Source: Prevotella sp. ne3005 (lineage in GTDB: Bacteria > Bacteroidota > Bacteroidia > Bacteroidales > Bacteroidaceae). From it: a DNA stretch of 64,000 nucleotides. The stretch covers positions 1 through 64,000 of the forward strand of contig NZ_FOCK01000002.1 of the NCBI RefSeq assembly GCF_900110085.1, read 5' to 3'. The first letter of the stretch is position 1; every line of letters starts with the position of its first letter. Shown one piece after another: positions 43,038 through 52,406 of the stretch. The translations under genes and the position numbers were made by a program. A model generated the notes under the pieces. That model saw nothing but the letters and a program-made list of their open reading frames with translations. It was not told the origin of the DNA and searched no databases.

Positions 43038-45456
43038 AATAGTTTGCCGAAACAAAGCCACACTCCTCTGCAATCATATCCAATGGCATAGCCCGATTTT
43101 TCAATAACTTCTCTGCACGTTCAAGCATAACTTTACGGAACAACGAGCGCGGACTTTTATAAATATTGTCTGATACCAGTTGATAGAATGCCTGCACGTC
43201 CAATCCCGCCTCGAGACTTAATTGGCGCATGGAAATCCTTGATTGTTTCTGGGAGGCAGTCACGAAGGGGATAATCTTTTCCATCACTTTAATGAACTGA
43301 TCATCTACATCGTCCTGTAAACTGAGTTCTTCACCATTCATCTCTTCCACCGACGGTTCCAATAGCAACTCGCCCTTGTTCATACAACTCTTGGCGATTC
43401 TGCAAATACGCTTAATGATGACCTGTTCGCCACTATAACGCCTTGCACGTAGGTTTGCATTGCGAAGATAGAAATAGGCATTCACACCCAACAGGACCAG
43501 CAACAGGAAACTAAAGAGGGCAAACAGCCCAGTTGTGCGCCACCAAGGTTCATTGACCCTGACCACCCACTCGTAAGGCACAGTATTCCATTTGTCGGGT
43601 AACATCGAGGCTTGTAATTCAATGGTATAGACACCCGGAGGAAGAGCCATCAAGGGCAGGTGGAACAAACCGCGTGAGTCTACCAGACCACCCGAATTAT
43701 ATGAAGTATATACCTTCCAATCGTCTATCAAGCCCTTGATACGTATCCGATAACACGTCTGTTGCGGACGGAAGAAATTCAGTGCTGAGAACACTAATGA
43801 GGCAGAGTTTTGGTTGTAGTCTAAGTCTATCTCATAAGTGCGTGAAATAGCTCTATCCAAGATCACCCTTCCGTCAAACTCCTGCCCGGTGGAAATCTCA
43901 TTACCATTAATCATCATACGGATAAGCTTCGGATAGAGTTCAAACGACTGGGCACCCGTACCGGCAGACATTCTGTTAGGATTGAACGTCACCACATGGT
44001 CAAGCGACTGCATCGCAATGTCTCCGTTAGGCAGACACATGGCCTTGCCATTCACAAACATCTCGTTGGGGATATTGTCATGCTGGTTAAAGCTGGAGAC
44101 GTAACCAACCTTGCCGTCAGTTATCTGGATGGATGTGATACCATAGCTCGTAGCTACCCACATGCAGTGCATATGATCCTCCACCACCGAGTGGACAACG
44201 TTGTTCAGCAGTCCGTCTTTCTTAGTGAACAGCTGTGGCAACACATCCGACGGCTTACGATAGAGTTGCAGTCCCTGAGATGTTCCCACCCAGGTCCATC
44301 CACGTGAGTCAGTCGTCACGCAGTTCACGGGTCTATGCCTAAACATCACCTGTCTATCCATACCCTCCATCATCGTTCCTAAGTCATCGGCGCGTTTGTC
44401 ACCCCACGAATAGACCTTGAACGGCGACTTATAAGGCATAGAATAAAGTAGGCCGCGCTTCTCCGTACCAGCCCAGAGGCCACCCTGACGGTCGAAGCAC
44501 ATCACATTGATATCTGTTTGAAGCAGCCTGCCACCCTCCAACTGGAGAGTTTCGGCATGCTTCAGTTTGTCGCCCTTAATATCATACACCCAATAGCCAA
44601 ATTCCGAGGGCAAGTAGAGTAGTGTGTCATTTTGAGCGATATTATTCAGGTGGTAAGGCACGCGAAGGATTTCCTTCCACGTGTGTTTCTCCATGTCATA
44701 CTGATTCAGCACCGACTCTTTGTCACCATTACGCACTTGGTACAGCAGGTTTTTGTCCATCTTCAGCACCGAAGTGTTCTGGTAGCGCTTGCGGTCAGAC
44801 TCGCCATAGGGATAGCTCTCACGTATCTTTTGGCCGGTCTTCACATCGAAGATCTCTAACAGACCACTCTCGTAAAATAACAGCAGCTGATTATCCTTGA
44901 ACACCTCCAGATCCTGTAGGTTCAGGTCTCTCCTTATTTTCATCGTCTGCTTCGTCTCAACATTGTAAAGCCCTTTATCGGTCAACAGCCACACGATGTT
45001 CTCGCTGTCCACAAATATATCCTTCACCTTATCTGTCACGCCAAACTTCTGGAACTCCTTCTCCACCGAAGAAGAGAATTTTTCCGTAGTTAGGTCCACG
45101 CACGTCACCGAATAGGTGTTCTTCAACCAGATATGGTGGTAGCGGTCGAAATAGAGATGGTAAATACCCCGGTAGCTGTCCAGCGGGAATACGTTCTCAT
45201 CCGTCGGATCAATATAGATAAAGCGTTGTCCGTCATAAAAGTTGATCTGCCCCATGGTGGTTATCACCAATCGACCAGTCTTGGTGCATGCAACGATCTG
45301 GGCACTGTTGTCAGCCAGACCATCGGCAGCACTGAAGTTACGGAATACACGCGTCGAGGTCGTTGAACTTTCTGCCATAGCCGCCACAACCGGCCATAGC
45401 ATCAGTAGAGCTAGAGCCGCTGCTTTCATTCTATTAGTTAATGATACGCTGCTCAT
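42976..45456 (-). CDS. Membrane-anchored AraC-type regulator with periplasmic sensor (HTCS-like, no kinase)
   Basis: An 826-residue protein. The signal sequence (MKAAALALLMLWPVVAAMA) leads to a periplasmic sensor of two-component-regulator propeller repeats (GLADNSAQIVACTKTGRL; VGTSQGLQLYRK; WVATSYGITSI) and a Y_Y_Y-like beta domain near 560-635. One membrane helix follows (about 643-665), and the C-terminus (about 725-826) is an AraC HTH (MIAEECGFVSANYFIAVFYHKH). Hybrid systems of this kind normally carry histidine kinase and receiver domains between helix and HTH; here only about 60 residues are present. It probably senses a glycan or other periplasmic ligand and binds DNA directly. Confidence 0.85.
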   Translation of the reverse strand: MSSVSLTNRMKAAALALLMLWPVVAAMAESSTTSTRVFRNFSAADGLADNSAQIVACTKTGRLVITTMGQINFYDGQRFIYIDPTDENVFPLDSYRGIYHLYFDRYHHIWLKNTYSVTCVDLTTEKFSSSVEKEFQKFGVTDKVKDIFVDSENIVWLLTDKGLYNVETKQTMKIRRDLNLQDLEVFKDNQLLLFYESGLLEIFDVKTGQKIRESYPYGESDRKRYQNTSVLKMDKNLLYQVRNGDKESVLNQYDMEKHTWKEILRVPYHLNNIAQNDTLLYLPSEFGYWVYDIKGDKLKHAETLQLEGGRLLQTDINVMCFDRQGGLWAGTEKRGLLYSMPYKSPFKVYSWGDKRADDLGTMMEGMDRQVMFRHRPVNCVTTDSRGWTWVGTSQGLQLYRKPSDVLPQLFTKKDGLLNNVVHSVVEDHMHCMWVATSYGITSIQITDGKVGYVSSFNQHDNIPNEMFVNGKAMCLPNGDIAMQSLDHVVTFNPNRMSAGTGAQSFELYPKLIRMMINGNEISTGQEFDGRVILDRAISRTYEIDLDYNQNSASLVFSALNFFRPQQTCYRIRIKGLIDDWKVYTSYNSGGLVDSRGLFHLPLMALPPGVYTIELQASMLPDKWNTVPYEWVVRVNEPWWRTTGLFALFSFLLLVLLGVNAYFYLRNANLRARRYSGEQVIIKRICRIAKSCMNKGELLLEPSVEEMNGEELSLQDDVDDQFIKVMEKIIPFVTASQKQSRISMRQLSLEAGLDVQAFYQLVSDNIYKSPRSLFRKVMLERAEKLLKNRAMPLDMIAEECGFVSANYFIAVFYHKHQMTPAEYRETL

Positions 45457-45468
45457 CGTTTTATCAGC

Positions 45469-46524
45469 TTATTCATAATGACGGATTCTTACATCAATAC
45501 CTTCAGCTTTCAACTGTTCTGGGAGATTCTTAACATCCGTCTGTCCATAATGGTACGGAAACAACACCTTCGGCCTGATCACCTTCGCGGCCTTCACCAA
45601 CTGTTCGGTAGTCATCGTGTATGGCTGGTTACAGGGCAGGAATGCAATGTCGATATCCTTGATGTCAGCCATCTCAGGAATATCCTCAGTGTCACCGGCA
45701 ATATAGATTCTCAAGCCATCAATGGTCAGAATATATCCGTTGTCACGGCCTTGGGGATGGAACATCGTACGGCCCTCGGTCGTGTTATAGGCGGGCACAG
45801 CCTCCACCTTGAAGTCATCGGCAATCTGCTTCTTGTCTCCATTCGCCATCACCTCACCAGTTCCGTACATCTCCACACAACGCTTGTTCATAATGAGTTG
45901 CGTGCCCTCATTCGTCAGAATTTTGATGGCCTCCTTATCGAAGTGGTCGCCATGCTCATGGGTGATGAATAGATAGTTGGCCTTGGGCATTGCGGTATAG
46001 TCGATCGTACGGTTTCCCAATTTCGTCACAGGGTCAATCTCTATCTCCTTGCCGTCATACTCCACACGGATGCTAGCATGTACTAGGGCGTGGAACCTGA
46101 TGATTTTTCCACTCTTGGTGGTAAATTCATCCACTTCGTAGTTATCGGTAGTCACAGCCCTTCCTGCCTCTTTCCAAGCGATGATACCACCTTTTAGGTT
46201 CACACATTGGAAACCTTCGGCAGCCAACCTGTCGGCAGCATTGGCAGAGCGGCGTCCACTGCGGCAGTATACGCAAATCTTCTTGTCCTTGGGTAGCAAG
46301 GTCTTGGCTTTTTCCATGAAGTCACCCTGTGCCTGATCGATGTTTATAGCCCCAGGGATATGTCCCTCGGCAAACTCACTGGCGGTACGCACATCCAAAA
46401 CAACGACAGCGGAATTTTCCATCAGTCCTGCAAATCCTTGAACGTCCACGTTCTCGTAGTTTCCCTGACCGCAAGCGGTCGTCAATCCTAAAGTGGCAAG
46501 TAGGCAAGTGATGATCTTCTTCAT
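45469..46524 (-). CDS. Lipoprotein fusing rhodanese and metallo-beta-lactamase-fold domains
   Basis: A 351-residue protein. The signal peptide has lipobox LTTAC (Cys18). Residues about 25-128 are a rhodanese domain with active-site loop CRSGRRSA (Cys87). Residues about 145-351 are a metallo-beta-lactamase fold with THEHGDHFD (His189, His191, Asp193, His194) of the UlaG-like branch. Known persulfide dioxygenase-rhodanese fusions carry the domains in the opposite order and in the cytoplasm. Sulfur transfer or a lactonase function is possible; the substrate is not known. It precedes the AraC-type regulator by 12 bp. Confidence 0.8.
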   Translation of the reverse strand: MKKIITCLLATLGLTTACGQGNYENVDVQGFAGLMENSAVVVLDVRTASEFAEGHIPGAINIDQAQGDFMEKAKTLLPKDKKICVYCRSGRRSANAADRLAAEGFQCVNLKGGIIAWKEAGRAVTTDNYEVDEFTTKSGKIIRFHALVHASIRVEYDGKEIEIDPVTKLGNRTIDYTAMPKANYLFITHEHGDHFDKEAIKILTNEGTQLIMNKRCVEMYGTGEVMANGDKKQIADDFKVEAVPAYNTTEGRTMFHPQGRDNGYILTIDGLRIYIAGDTEDIPEMADIKDIDIAFLPCNQPYTMTTEQLVKAAKVIRPKVLFPYHYGQTDVKNLPEQLKAEGIDVRIRHYE

Positions 46525-46565
46525 AAAAGTTTTGTTATTAGATGATTATAATCAAAATCTTGGTG

Positions 46566-46573
46566 CAAATATA
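46566..46573 (-). promoter_or_regulatory. Probable -7 box for the rhodanese-MBL/regulator operon
   Basis: TATATTTG on the minus strand, 41 bases before the ATG at 46524. No clean -33 element is found at the usual spacing. The remaining gap to 46667 is AT-rich with nothing else recognised. Confidence 0.5.
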
Positions 46574-46666
46574 ACGATAATTCTGCAATTATCATTAATT
46601 TTCCCCAAATAATTAGACAAATTTTAAGTGATTTTAGATATTACCAAAACGGATATATGCTAATAT

Positions 46667-47170
46667 TCACTTGTTAACGGCTTTTGGAGTCCAATTCTTA
46701 AAGAAGCTCAGCACTTTCTCCCGATCATAACCCTGTCCTTCTTCCAGGTATCCGGAATCCTGAATATGAATCACGTGGCCTTCCTTATCAAGCACAACAA
46801 GCACGGGGAATCCAAAGCGTCCGCACTGGTTCAGGCGCGCCATCAGGGCTTTACCCTGTTCCACCTTCGTAGCATCCTGTGAACGACGGGGATTATAGTT
46901 CACATGGATATACTCATAGTTGTCGGCGATGACCTTGCTGATGGTGGTGTCGTTCGTGATAAAGTCAGCAAAGCGCAAGCACCAGATACACCAGTTTCCA
47001 CCAACCTGACAGATGACGAATTTATCTTCAGACTGGACCTTCGCCAAAGCCTGATCTATTTGCTCAATAGGGTTCAGGTCTTCGTTGTACACTTTCTTCA
47101 AAGTTTTCTGAGCATTTGCTGATAGCGAAACAAACGCAGACAGCAACCCAATAATTGCAATTTTCTTCAT
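46667..47170 (-). CDS. Secreted thioredoxin-fold protein (WCxxC)
   Basis: A 167-residue protein with a signal peptide ending NAQ-K. The redox site reads GNWCIWCLRF (CxxC), with the cis-Pro motif FGFPVLVVLD. The context resembles the thioredoxin_7/DUF255-like group of periplasmic thiol proteins. It probably works in the periplasm as a disulfide reductase or isomerase; the partner is unknown. It follows the mini-AbgT-like gene by 12 bp and may be the last gene of the kinase-regulator operon. Confidence 0.8.
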   Translation of the reverse strand: MKKIAIIGLLSAFVSLSANAQKTLKKVYNEDLNPIEQIDQALAKVQSEDKFVICQVGGNWCIWCLRFADFITNDTTISKVIADNYEYIHVNYNPRRSQDATKVEQGKALMARLNQCGRFGFPVLVVLDKEGHVIHIQDSGYLEEGQGYDREKVLSFFKNWTPKAVNK

Positions 47171-47182
47171 GAATATTTTGTT

Positions 47183-47761
47183 TTAATTAAAGACGAAGCC
47201 AAGGGAGGCAATGAATTGGATGAGGAGGATGGCAATGACGACAAGCGGGGCACTACGAGAGAGTCCGTTGCTAAGGGCACCGAGAATGTCGGAGAGGGTA
47301 TTCAATCGGCCTGACATCATGCCAAAGACCACGGCAAACAGACTGACAGCAAAGATGATGATAGGCAGCAGACTGCGACTGAAGGCCGAAGGAAAGAGCT
47401 CGCCTGTAGCAGAGAGTAGGATGGCATGAGGCGGCAATGTAAGTAGTCCAACAACCATCCCGAAGAGGCAGAGTACGATAATGGATACACGGAGTGCGAT
47501 ACGGTCGCGATAGCCTCTTCCACCATCGAAGATGCCACTTTTCTGAAGAGCGCCAAGGGCGATAAGAATAAGAAGCAGCGAGACGAGCCAAGAAGAGGCT
47601 ACATTTCCGGCAAAGGCCCCAAAAAACCAGCGAATGCCCTCGCTGGAGAGCAGTGAGCGCACACCCTCCAACCTCATGGCGGAAAAGATCCATGAGAGAA
47701 TGAAGAGGAGCACTTGGAAGATAACAATGGTAGCCCCCACCCTTGCCATCAGTTTATTCAT
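47183..47761 (-). CDS. Miniature AbgT-like membrane protein
   Basis: A 192-residue protein with about five membrane helices, started at ATG 47761 (MNKLMARVG), overlapping the response regulator gene by 8 bp. The longer open frame upstream is only the regulator gene read in another frame. Two segments look like pieces of AbgT-family exporters: LLSSEGIRWFFGAF with LGALQKSGIF (N-half; AbgT has GIRW..N and GVAEKSGL), and GMMSGRLNTLSDILGALSNG with LLIQFIASLGF (C-half; AbgT has a D..xxM..GM..FFAAQF pattern). AbgT proteins are about 500 residues, so this looks internally deleted. Function unknown. Confidence 0.55.
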   Translation of the reverse strand: MNKLMARVGATIVIFQVLLFILSWIFSAMRLEGVRSLLSSEGIRWFFGAFAGNVASSWLVSLLLILIALGALQKSGIFDGGRGYRDRIALRVSIIVLCLFGMVVGLLTLPPHAILLSATGELFPSAFSRSLLPIIIFAVSLFAVVFGMMSGRLNTLSDILGALSNGLSRSAPLVVIAILLIQFIASLGFVFN

Positions 47762-48473
47762 CGTCGGGCTGCAGGTTGTCGATGTCGAGGATGCGAAGTT
47801 CGAGGGCGCGGACCACGAGACGCGTGGCGTTGACACCACCCTGTGCCTCAGGGAAGAGTTTCTGAATAAGCTCGTTCTGCCGCTTCTCAAGACTTTTCAC
47901 ACCGAATGGCATACCACGCAAGTTGGTGATCTGTTCCTTTGTATATCCGAGAGCGAGATGACGAAGGAAGCGCTCGTCGTACTCGTCAATCTCATAGTTG
48001 ACAAGTGCCTCCTGTTTGACGAGCTGGCCACTGACGGCTGCCTTGAATCGTTCAACAATCTTCTCGAGGATTGGCTCGTTGAATACAAGCTGTTTGCCAT
48101 CCATGACAGCAGAGACATCACGGCGTGTAAGCAGTTCACCTGTCTTGAGGATAATTCCATCAGCTCCTGCATCAAGCACATCGACCCAGAGCTTTTCGTT
48201 GAGAATCTCGCCAGTGAAGATGAGCACTTTCACATCGGCATGAAGTTCCTTCGTGTGACGGCATATCTCTACGCCAACAGTGGTAGAGCCGCCAAGACCG
48301 AGGTCGAGTAGCACGAGGTCTGGCTTCTGCTGTTTTAGCAGACGCCAGTAGGCGGGCTCGTTTTCGGCTGTCCCAATAACATCTGCTTCAGGAATGTCGC
48401 TACGAATGATTCCTAAGGTTCCTTTGAGTTCGAGGGGAACGTCCTCAACAACAATAACTTTGAATGGTTCCAT
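47754..48473 (-). CDS. Two-component response regulator, REC plus LuxR-like HTH
   Basis: A 239-residue protein. The receiver domain spans about 1-125: VVEDV (acidic pair), phosphoacceptor Asp57 in LLDLGLGG, Thr87 in IFTGE and Lys110 in ILKTGE. The C-terminal 80 residues (DERFLRHLALGYTKEQI and EKRQNELIQKLFPE) resemble a LuxR-type helix-turn-helix. It lies 27 bp downstream of the giant sensor kinase, its likely partner. Target genes are unknown. Confidence 0.85.
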   Translation of the reverse strand: MEPFKVIVVEDVPLELKGTLGIIRSDIPEADVIGTAENEPAYWRLLKQQKPDLVLLDLGLGGSTTVGVEICRHTKELHADVKVLIFTGEILNEKLWVDVLDAGADGIILKTGELLTRRDVSAVMDGKQLVFNEPILEKIVERFKAAVSGQLVKQEALVNYEIDEYDERFLRHLALGYTKEQITNLRGMPFGVKSLEKRQNELIQKLFPEAQGGVNATRLVVRALELRILDIDNLQPDDE

Positions 48474-48500
48474 ATTTTTACTATTTGCTTTTTCTCTATT

Positions 48501-51500
48501 TTATTGTTTTTTAGACGCTGGTAGTATGATGATAATCACGGTGGAACTGTCGATGATTTCGGCACGAATGCCGCAGCCACGGCGATTGGTAGCTTCGCCA
48601 TGATCACGTACTATCTGTCGGCAGAGCAGATAAGGGATATGCTCACGGGAAGGATTGAAAAGGTCAGTAGCCTGCTGTTCTGTCAAGCGGAGTGCAGGCA
48701 TAGCAAAACGTACCTCAACATAATATTCGTCTATCTGGCGGTATCTGATATCAGGCTTCTTTGATCCCGATTGCTTGCGTAGTATTTCAAAGAGATATCG
48801 GATAAGATTCTCGTCACCGAGGATGGTGACGGAGTCTTTCTCTATAGGTCGCAGATGTAGATGGGTACGCTCTATCTGTCGCATGGCTTGCAAGGAGAGC
48901 ACACCATATAGTTCACGGTAGTAACTGGTGACCTCGCTCAGTGAAATAGTGTCACCCACATCCAGTAGTTGACGGATACGCGAAGGATAGTACATCGTCT
49001 CGTGTTTCAGTGTGGAGAGGCAGTTATCTAATACGGCATTCGACACATGGAGACTATTGTCTTCAAGTTCTGCACGCCGAAAGTCGTCATCGAGCATGTC
49101 TAAATCATTCTGCCGTTGTTGTTCACGGAGGAAACGACTATAAAGACGATGGCGGTAATAGAGTAGATAATAGGCAGGAACAATAGCCAGGGCTAACACC
49201 ACAAGCATAATGATAGCGATGGTCTTGTTGGTCTGCGACTGTTGCATAGTGCGACAATAGTCACCCAATGAGGCATCTGCCGACATCTCCTTAAAGAGCT
49301 GAGTGTATATACGATTATTGTAGCTGTAGAGCTGCCACTCATGAAGGGCCAATGCAGCTACGGCACTCTCGTTGCGGATGTCGAGGATTATTTGGTAGTT
49401 GGTAGTAAGACCGTCATGAAACCATTTGATCTCAGGTGCAGTGAGTGATGGGTTCCCCATAGGTCGCATCAGATAACGACCATTTGGATATTGGGTGAGG
49501 TAATACTGGTTAAGACACTGTCTGCATGAGTCGGCAAAGAGTAGTGTACGTTCATATTGGCCTTTGATGTTACAGAAATAGGCAGAATCGGCATAAGCGC
49601 TAGCATGTGCGAGTGGCTCATTGGCTGACGTCATGACTGAATAGTGAAAGGTTAATACAACGATTAGAAGGCGCATGATGCCCATAGGCAGGCGGAACAT
49701 CAGACGTGACCCCTTGCCAAGGGTGCTTGTGGCTGCCATCTGACAGACAGAGAATATCTGAGACATCTTACGATATTTCTCAATGATACCTTTGCAATTG
49801 ACGAGTCCGAAGCCATGTCCTTCGACGATCTTATGGTCGAAGAGGTGTTCCAGCTGTTCGTCAGTCATGCCTCGACCAGTATCCTCAACGGCGATTTCCA
49901 CATAATTTTCCGTTTCGTGTTGCGATGCGCTGACAGTCACTCGCCCACCCTGGTCGGTAAACTTACGGGCATTGTCAGCCAGTGTGTTGAGCATAAAGAG
50001 GGTGAGTACTTTATCTGCCTTGACTACGGCATCAGTAGGCAGCACATCGAGGGTGACACCCTTCATCTGGTAGGAGGTACGACTCTTGGCCAACAAGTCA
50101 AAAAGTTCCTGTAGGGGAAAACTCTCAATATGGAGACTGAGCTCACCCTGACGCAGTTGGATCCAATAGGTAAGCACATCATTGTAGTCATTAATCTGAT
50201 CAGTCAGCTCTCGGATATAGGTAGGATCGGCCTTTTCGGGTGATTTCACCTCATGGAGAATGCGATCGATGAAAGGCGTAACGCTATTGACAAGCGACAC
50301 TTTAGCCCGCTGTTCGAGGTTTCGGCGCTCACTGTTCTCTACGCGCAGTTCCATCGCAGCTATCTCCTCTGCTTTCTGTTCGAAAAGATCATCGCCAACC
50401 TCGGTCTTCGACTGTTTCTTGTTGAGGTGGTTAAAGAGCCATACCGAGAAGCTGAGCAGGATGATGGCTGCCACCACGGCAATGAGCATAAGGTTCAGTT
50501 GGGAGAGTGTGCGCTCGTACTGGCTGGCACGGGCTTCCAACTGACGGTCCTGACGGGTAAACTCCTGAAGGTCGAGATAGAGGTTACGGTTGTAGTCGCT
50601 CTGGGGTTTGTCGTCGATGGCGGCATAGGCCACACTAAGCTGTTCGCGGATGGAGGCCACGAGGTCGGGGGCTTGATTGATGGTGGAATCGGCGAGAGCC
50701 TGTTCTAGGTTATAGAGCGCCGACTCATAGTCGCCTATCTGTCGGAAACAGGAGGCCAGCGTTCGATAGGCACCTGCAATCTGATAGACATCGCCGTAGT
50801 CTTGGAACATGTAGAGGGCACTCTCGGCCAAATAGCCTGCCAACATCTCTTCGTTGATGCCGTCAGGATTGATAAAGCGCAGAGCTGGCATGTTATCCCT
50901 CAACAGCTGGTTGCGGTATTCGGGCTCCATGAGATGCTCGGACAGGGCTTCAAGGGCATTGGCGGCAAAGTAGGGATAGCCTCCTCGGCGGGCTGTCAGA
51001 AAACAACGCATGAGGTGGTCGAACTCCTGTTGGTTGATCTGCTGTTGGGTTCCCTCGGTGATGATGCCACCTGCACCGATGTTGTAGAGATAGTTGAGGA
51101 ATTGGGCTGTGTCGCTCTGTACCTCATTGGGATTGATGGTATAAAGGGCTTCGACAGACTGACGCTCAAGACCCACATAATAATAATAGGTGGAATTGAC
51201 GATGGCATATTCTGTTTCTGCATAGAGCAGACAACGACGGTCGTGGTCAGAAAGGGCGTCACGCTCTTCATTGATGCGACGGATGGTCTTGTCGGCCAAC
51301 TCGCGGAACTCGTGGAACTCACGGTTACGGGAGCGACGCTGACAGAGGCGCATCTGTTGGACATAGGCAATAAGGCATTGCACCTGGTGATCAGTGGTCT
51401 CTACCACCTCTTTAAGAAGTCGTTCAGCCTCGTCGTATTCCATACGTACGATATGGACGAAGGCAAGGTTATTCAAAGCCTCTGCCCTACCCGCACGATA

Positions 51501-51665
51501 CCCTATAGCGAGCTCTGCAGCACGCCGTGCATAGGATTCTGTGGAGTCGATGTTACGGTAGTGATAAGCGTAGGAAAGATGATTCAGCTTGTCGACCGCT
51601 TGCCTATCTGGACGGCTACAGGCTGATAAGAGAAGAGTTATTAATATGAATAGTTGAAGCTTCAT
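48501..51665 (-). CDS. Giant DUF5112/DUF5113 sensor histidine kinase with a second, degenerate kinase half
   Basis: About 1054 residues. ATG 51665 (MKLQLFILITLLLSAC) gives a lipoprotein-type signal; an in-frame ATG at 51677 adds four residues and abuts a hairpin. Numbered from 51677: a TPR-like sensor (25-380, DUF5112 type), TM helix (396-416), possible H-box LHEVKSPEK (His475), and a complete ATPase with N box MLNTLADNARKF (562-573), DTGRGM (599-604) and GHGFGL (620-625). A second hydrophobic segment (665-683), periplasmic part, TM (818-840), H-box-like LKHETMYYPSRI (892) and degraded ATPase then follow. Partner regulator at 47754. Confidence 0.85.
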   Translation of the reverse strand: MKLQLFILITLLLSACSRPDRQAVDKLNHLSYAYHYRNIDSTESYARRAAELAIGYRAGRAEALNNLAFVHIVRMEYDEAERLLKEVVETTDHQVQCLIAYVQQMRLCQRRSRNREFHEFRELADKTIRRINEERDALSDHDRRCLLYAETEYAIVNSTYYYYVGLERQSVEALYTINPNEVQSDTAQFLNYLYNIGAGGIITEGTQQQINQQEFDHLMRCFLTARRGGYPYFAANALEALSEHLMEPEYRNQLLRDNMPALRFINPDGINEEMLAGYLAESALYMFQDYGDVYQIAGAYRTLASCFRQIGDYESALYNLEQALADSTINQAPDLVASIREQLSVAYAAIDDKPQSDYNRNLYLDLQEFTRQDRQLEARASQYERTLSQLNLMLIAVVAAIILLSFSVWLFNHLNKKQSKTEVGDDLFEQKAEEIAAMELRVENSERRNLEQRAKVSLVNSVTPFIDRILHEVKSPEKADPTYIRELTDQINDYNDVLTYWIQLRQGELSLHIESFPLQELFDLLAKSRTSYQMKGVTLDVLPTDAVVKADKVLTLFMLNTLADNARKFTDQGGRVTVSASQHETENYVEIAVEDTGRGMTDEQLEHLFDHKIVEGHGFGLVNCKGIIEKYRKMSQIFSVCQMAATSTLGKGSRLMFRLPMGIMRLLIVVLTFHYSVMTSANEPLAHASAYADSAYFCNIKGQYERTLLFADSCRQCLNQYYLTQYPNGRYLMRPMGNPSLTAPEIKWFHDGLTTNYQIILDIRNESAVAALALHEWQLYSYNNRIYTQLFKEMSADASLGDYCRTMQQSQTNKTIAIIMLVVLALAIVPAYYLLYYRHRLYSRFLREQQRQNDLDMLDDDFRRAELEDNSLHVSNAVLDNCLSTLKHETMYYPSRIRQLLDVGDTISLSEVTSYYRELYGVLSLQAMRQIERTHLHLRPIEKDSVTILGDENLIRYLFEILRKQSGSKKPDIRYRQIDEYYVEVRFAMPALRLTEQQATDLFNPSREHIPYLLCRQIVRDHGEATNRRGCGIRAEIIDSSTVIIIILPASKKQ

Positions 51666-51677
51666 CCGTATAAACAT

Positions 51678-51707
51678 AGTTCCCCCTCGCCATAGGCGAG
51701 AGGGACT
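51678..51707 (-). other. Hairpin between eda and the sensor kinase gene
   Basis: TCCCCCTCGCC pairs with GGCGAGAGGGA across a 3-base loop (one mismatch), with extra AGT/ACT pairing. No U-run follows on the minus strand. It may be an attenuator or processing site, and it argues for the kinase start at 51665. Confidence 0.5.
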
Positions 51708-51713
51708 ATATAA

Positions 51714-52382
51714 TTATGCGCGAGCTTTGGCCACGTAACCAAGTGCTTCGCGACACTTATCGGTAACGTACTGCCAGTCTCCGGCTTTGACCTTGTCGGA
51801 GGGGAACAGCTTAGAACCCATGCCAACACAGAAGACGCCAGCCTTAAACCACTTCGTCAGATTTTCTTCGTCGGGTGACACACCACCTGTGACCATTATC
51901 TTTGACCAGGGCATCGGAGCCTTCAGTCCCTTGATCATGTTCGGGCCAACGACATCGCCGGGGAACACTTTCGTCAAGTCGCATCCTAACTCCTGAGCCT
52001 TGCCAATCTCTGAAACGGTCATACAGCCGGGACAGTAAGGCACCAGACGACGGTTGCACACAGGTGCGATGTCGGGGTTGAACAATGGCCCCACCACAAA
52101 GTTGGCACCCAACTGGATGTAAAGGGCTGCGGTTGGAGCATCCACTACAGAGCCGATACCAAGGGCTAACTCTGGGCACTCCTTGTCGGCCCATTTAACA
52201 AGCTCCCCGAACACCTCCTGAGCGAAGTCGCCACGATTAGTAAACTCAAATGCGCGAACACCACCCTCATAGCAGGCCTTCACCACATTCTTACAAGTCT
52301 CAAGATCTTTGTTGTAGAAGACGGGCACCATACCGGTATCACCAATCTTCTTCATGACTGCTATCTTATCAAACTTTGCCAT
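51714..52382 (-). CDS. eda: KDPG/KHG aldolase
   Basis: A 222-residue class I aldolase splitting 2-keto-3-deoxy-6-phosphogluconate to pyruvate and glyceraldehyde-3-phosphate. Blocks seen are [27 protein letters not shown], the Schiff-base lysine in LTKVFPGD, and the phosphate site [12 protein letters not shown]. It is the last step of the hexuronate route coded around it (uxaA, kdgK). It lies 24 bp downstream of kdgK, with the hairpin at 51678 before the kinase gene. Confidence 0.93.
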   Translation of the reverse strand: MAKFDKIAVMKKIGDTGMVPVFYNKDLETCKNVVKACYEGGVRAFEFTNRGDFAQEVFGELVKWADKECPELALGIGSVVDAPTAALYIQLGANFVVGPLFNPDIAPVCNRRLVPYCPGCMTVSEIGKAQELGCDLTKVFPGDVVGPNMIKGLKAPMPWSKIMVTGGVSPDEENLTKWFKAGVFCVGMGSKLFPSDKVKAGDWQYVTDKCREALGYVAKARA

Positions 52383-52406
52383 AATCTAATTATTGAACAT
52401 TAACCA

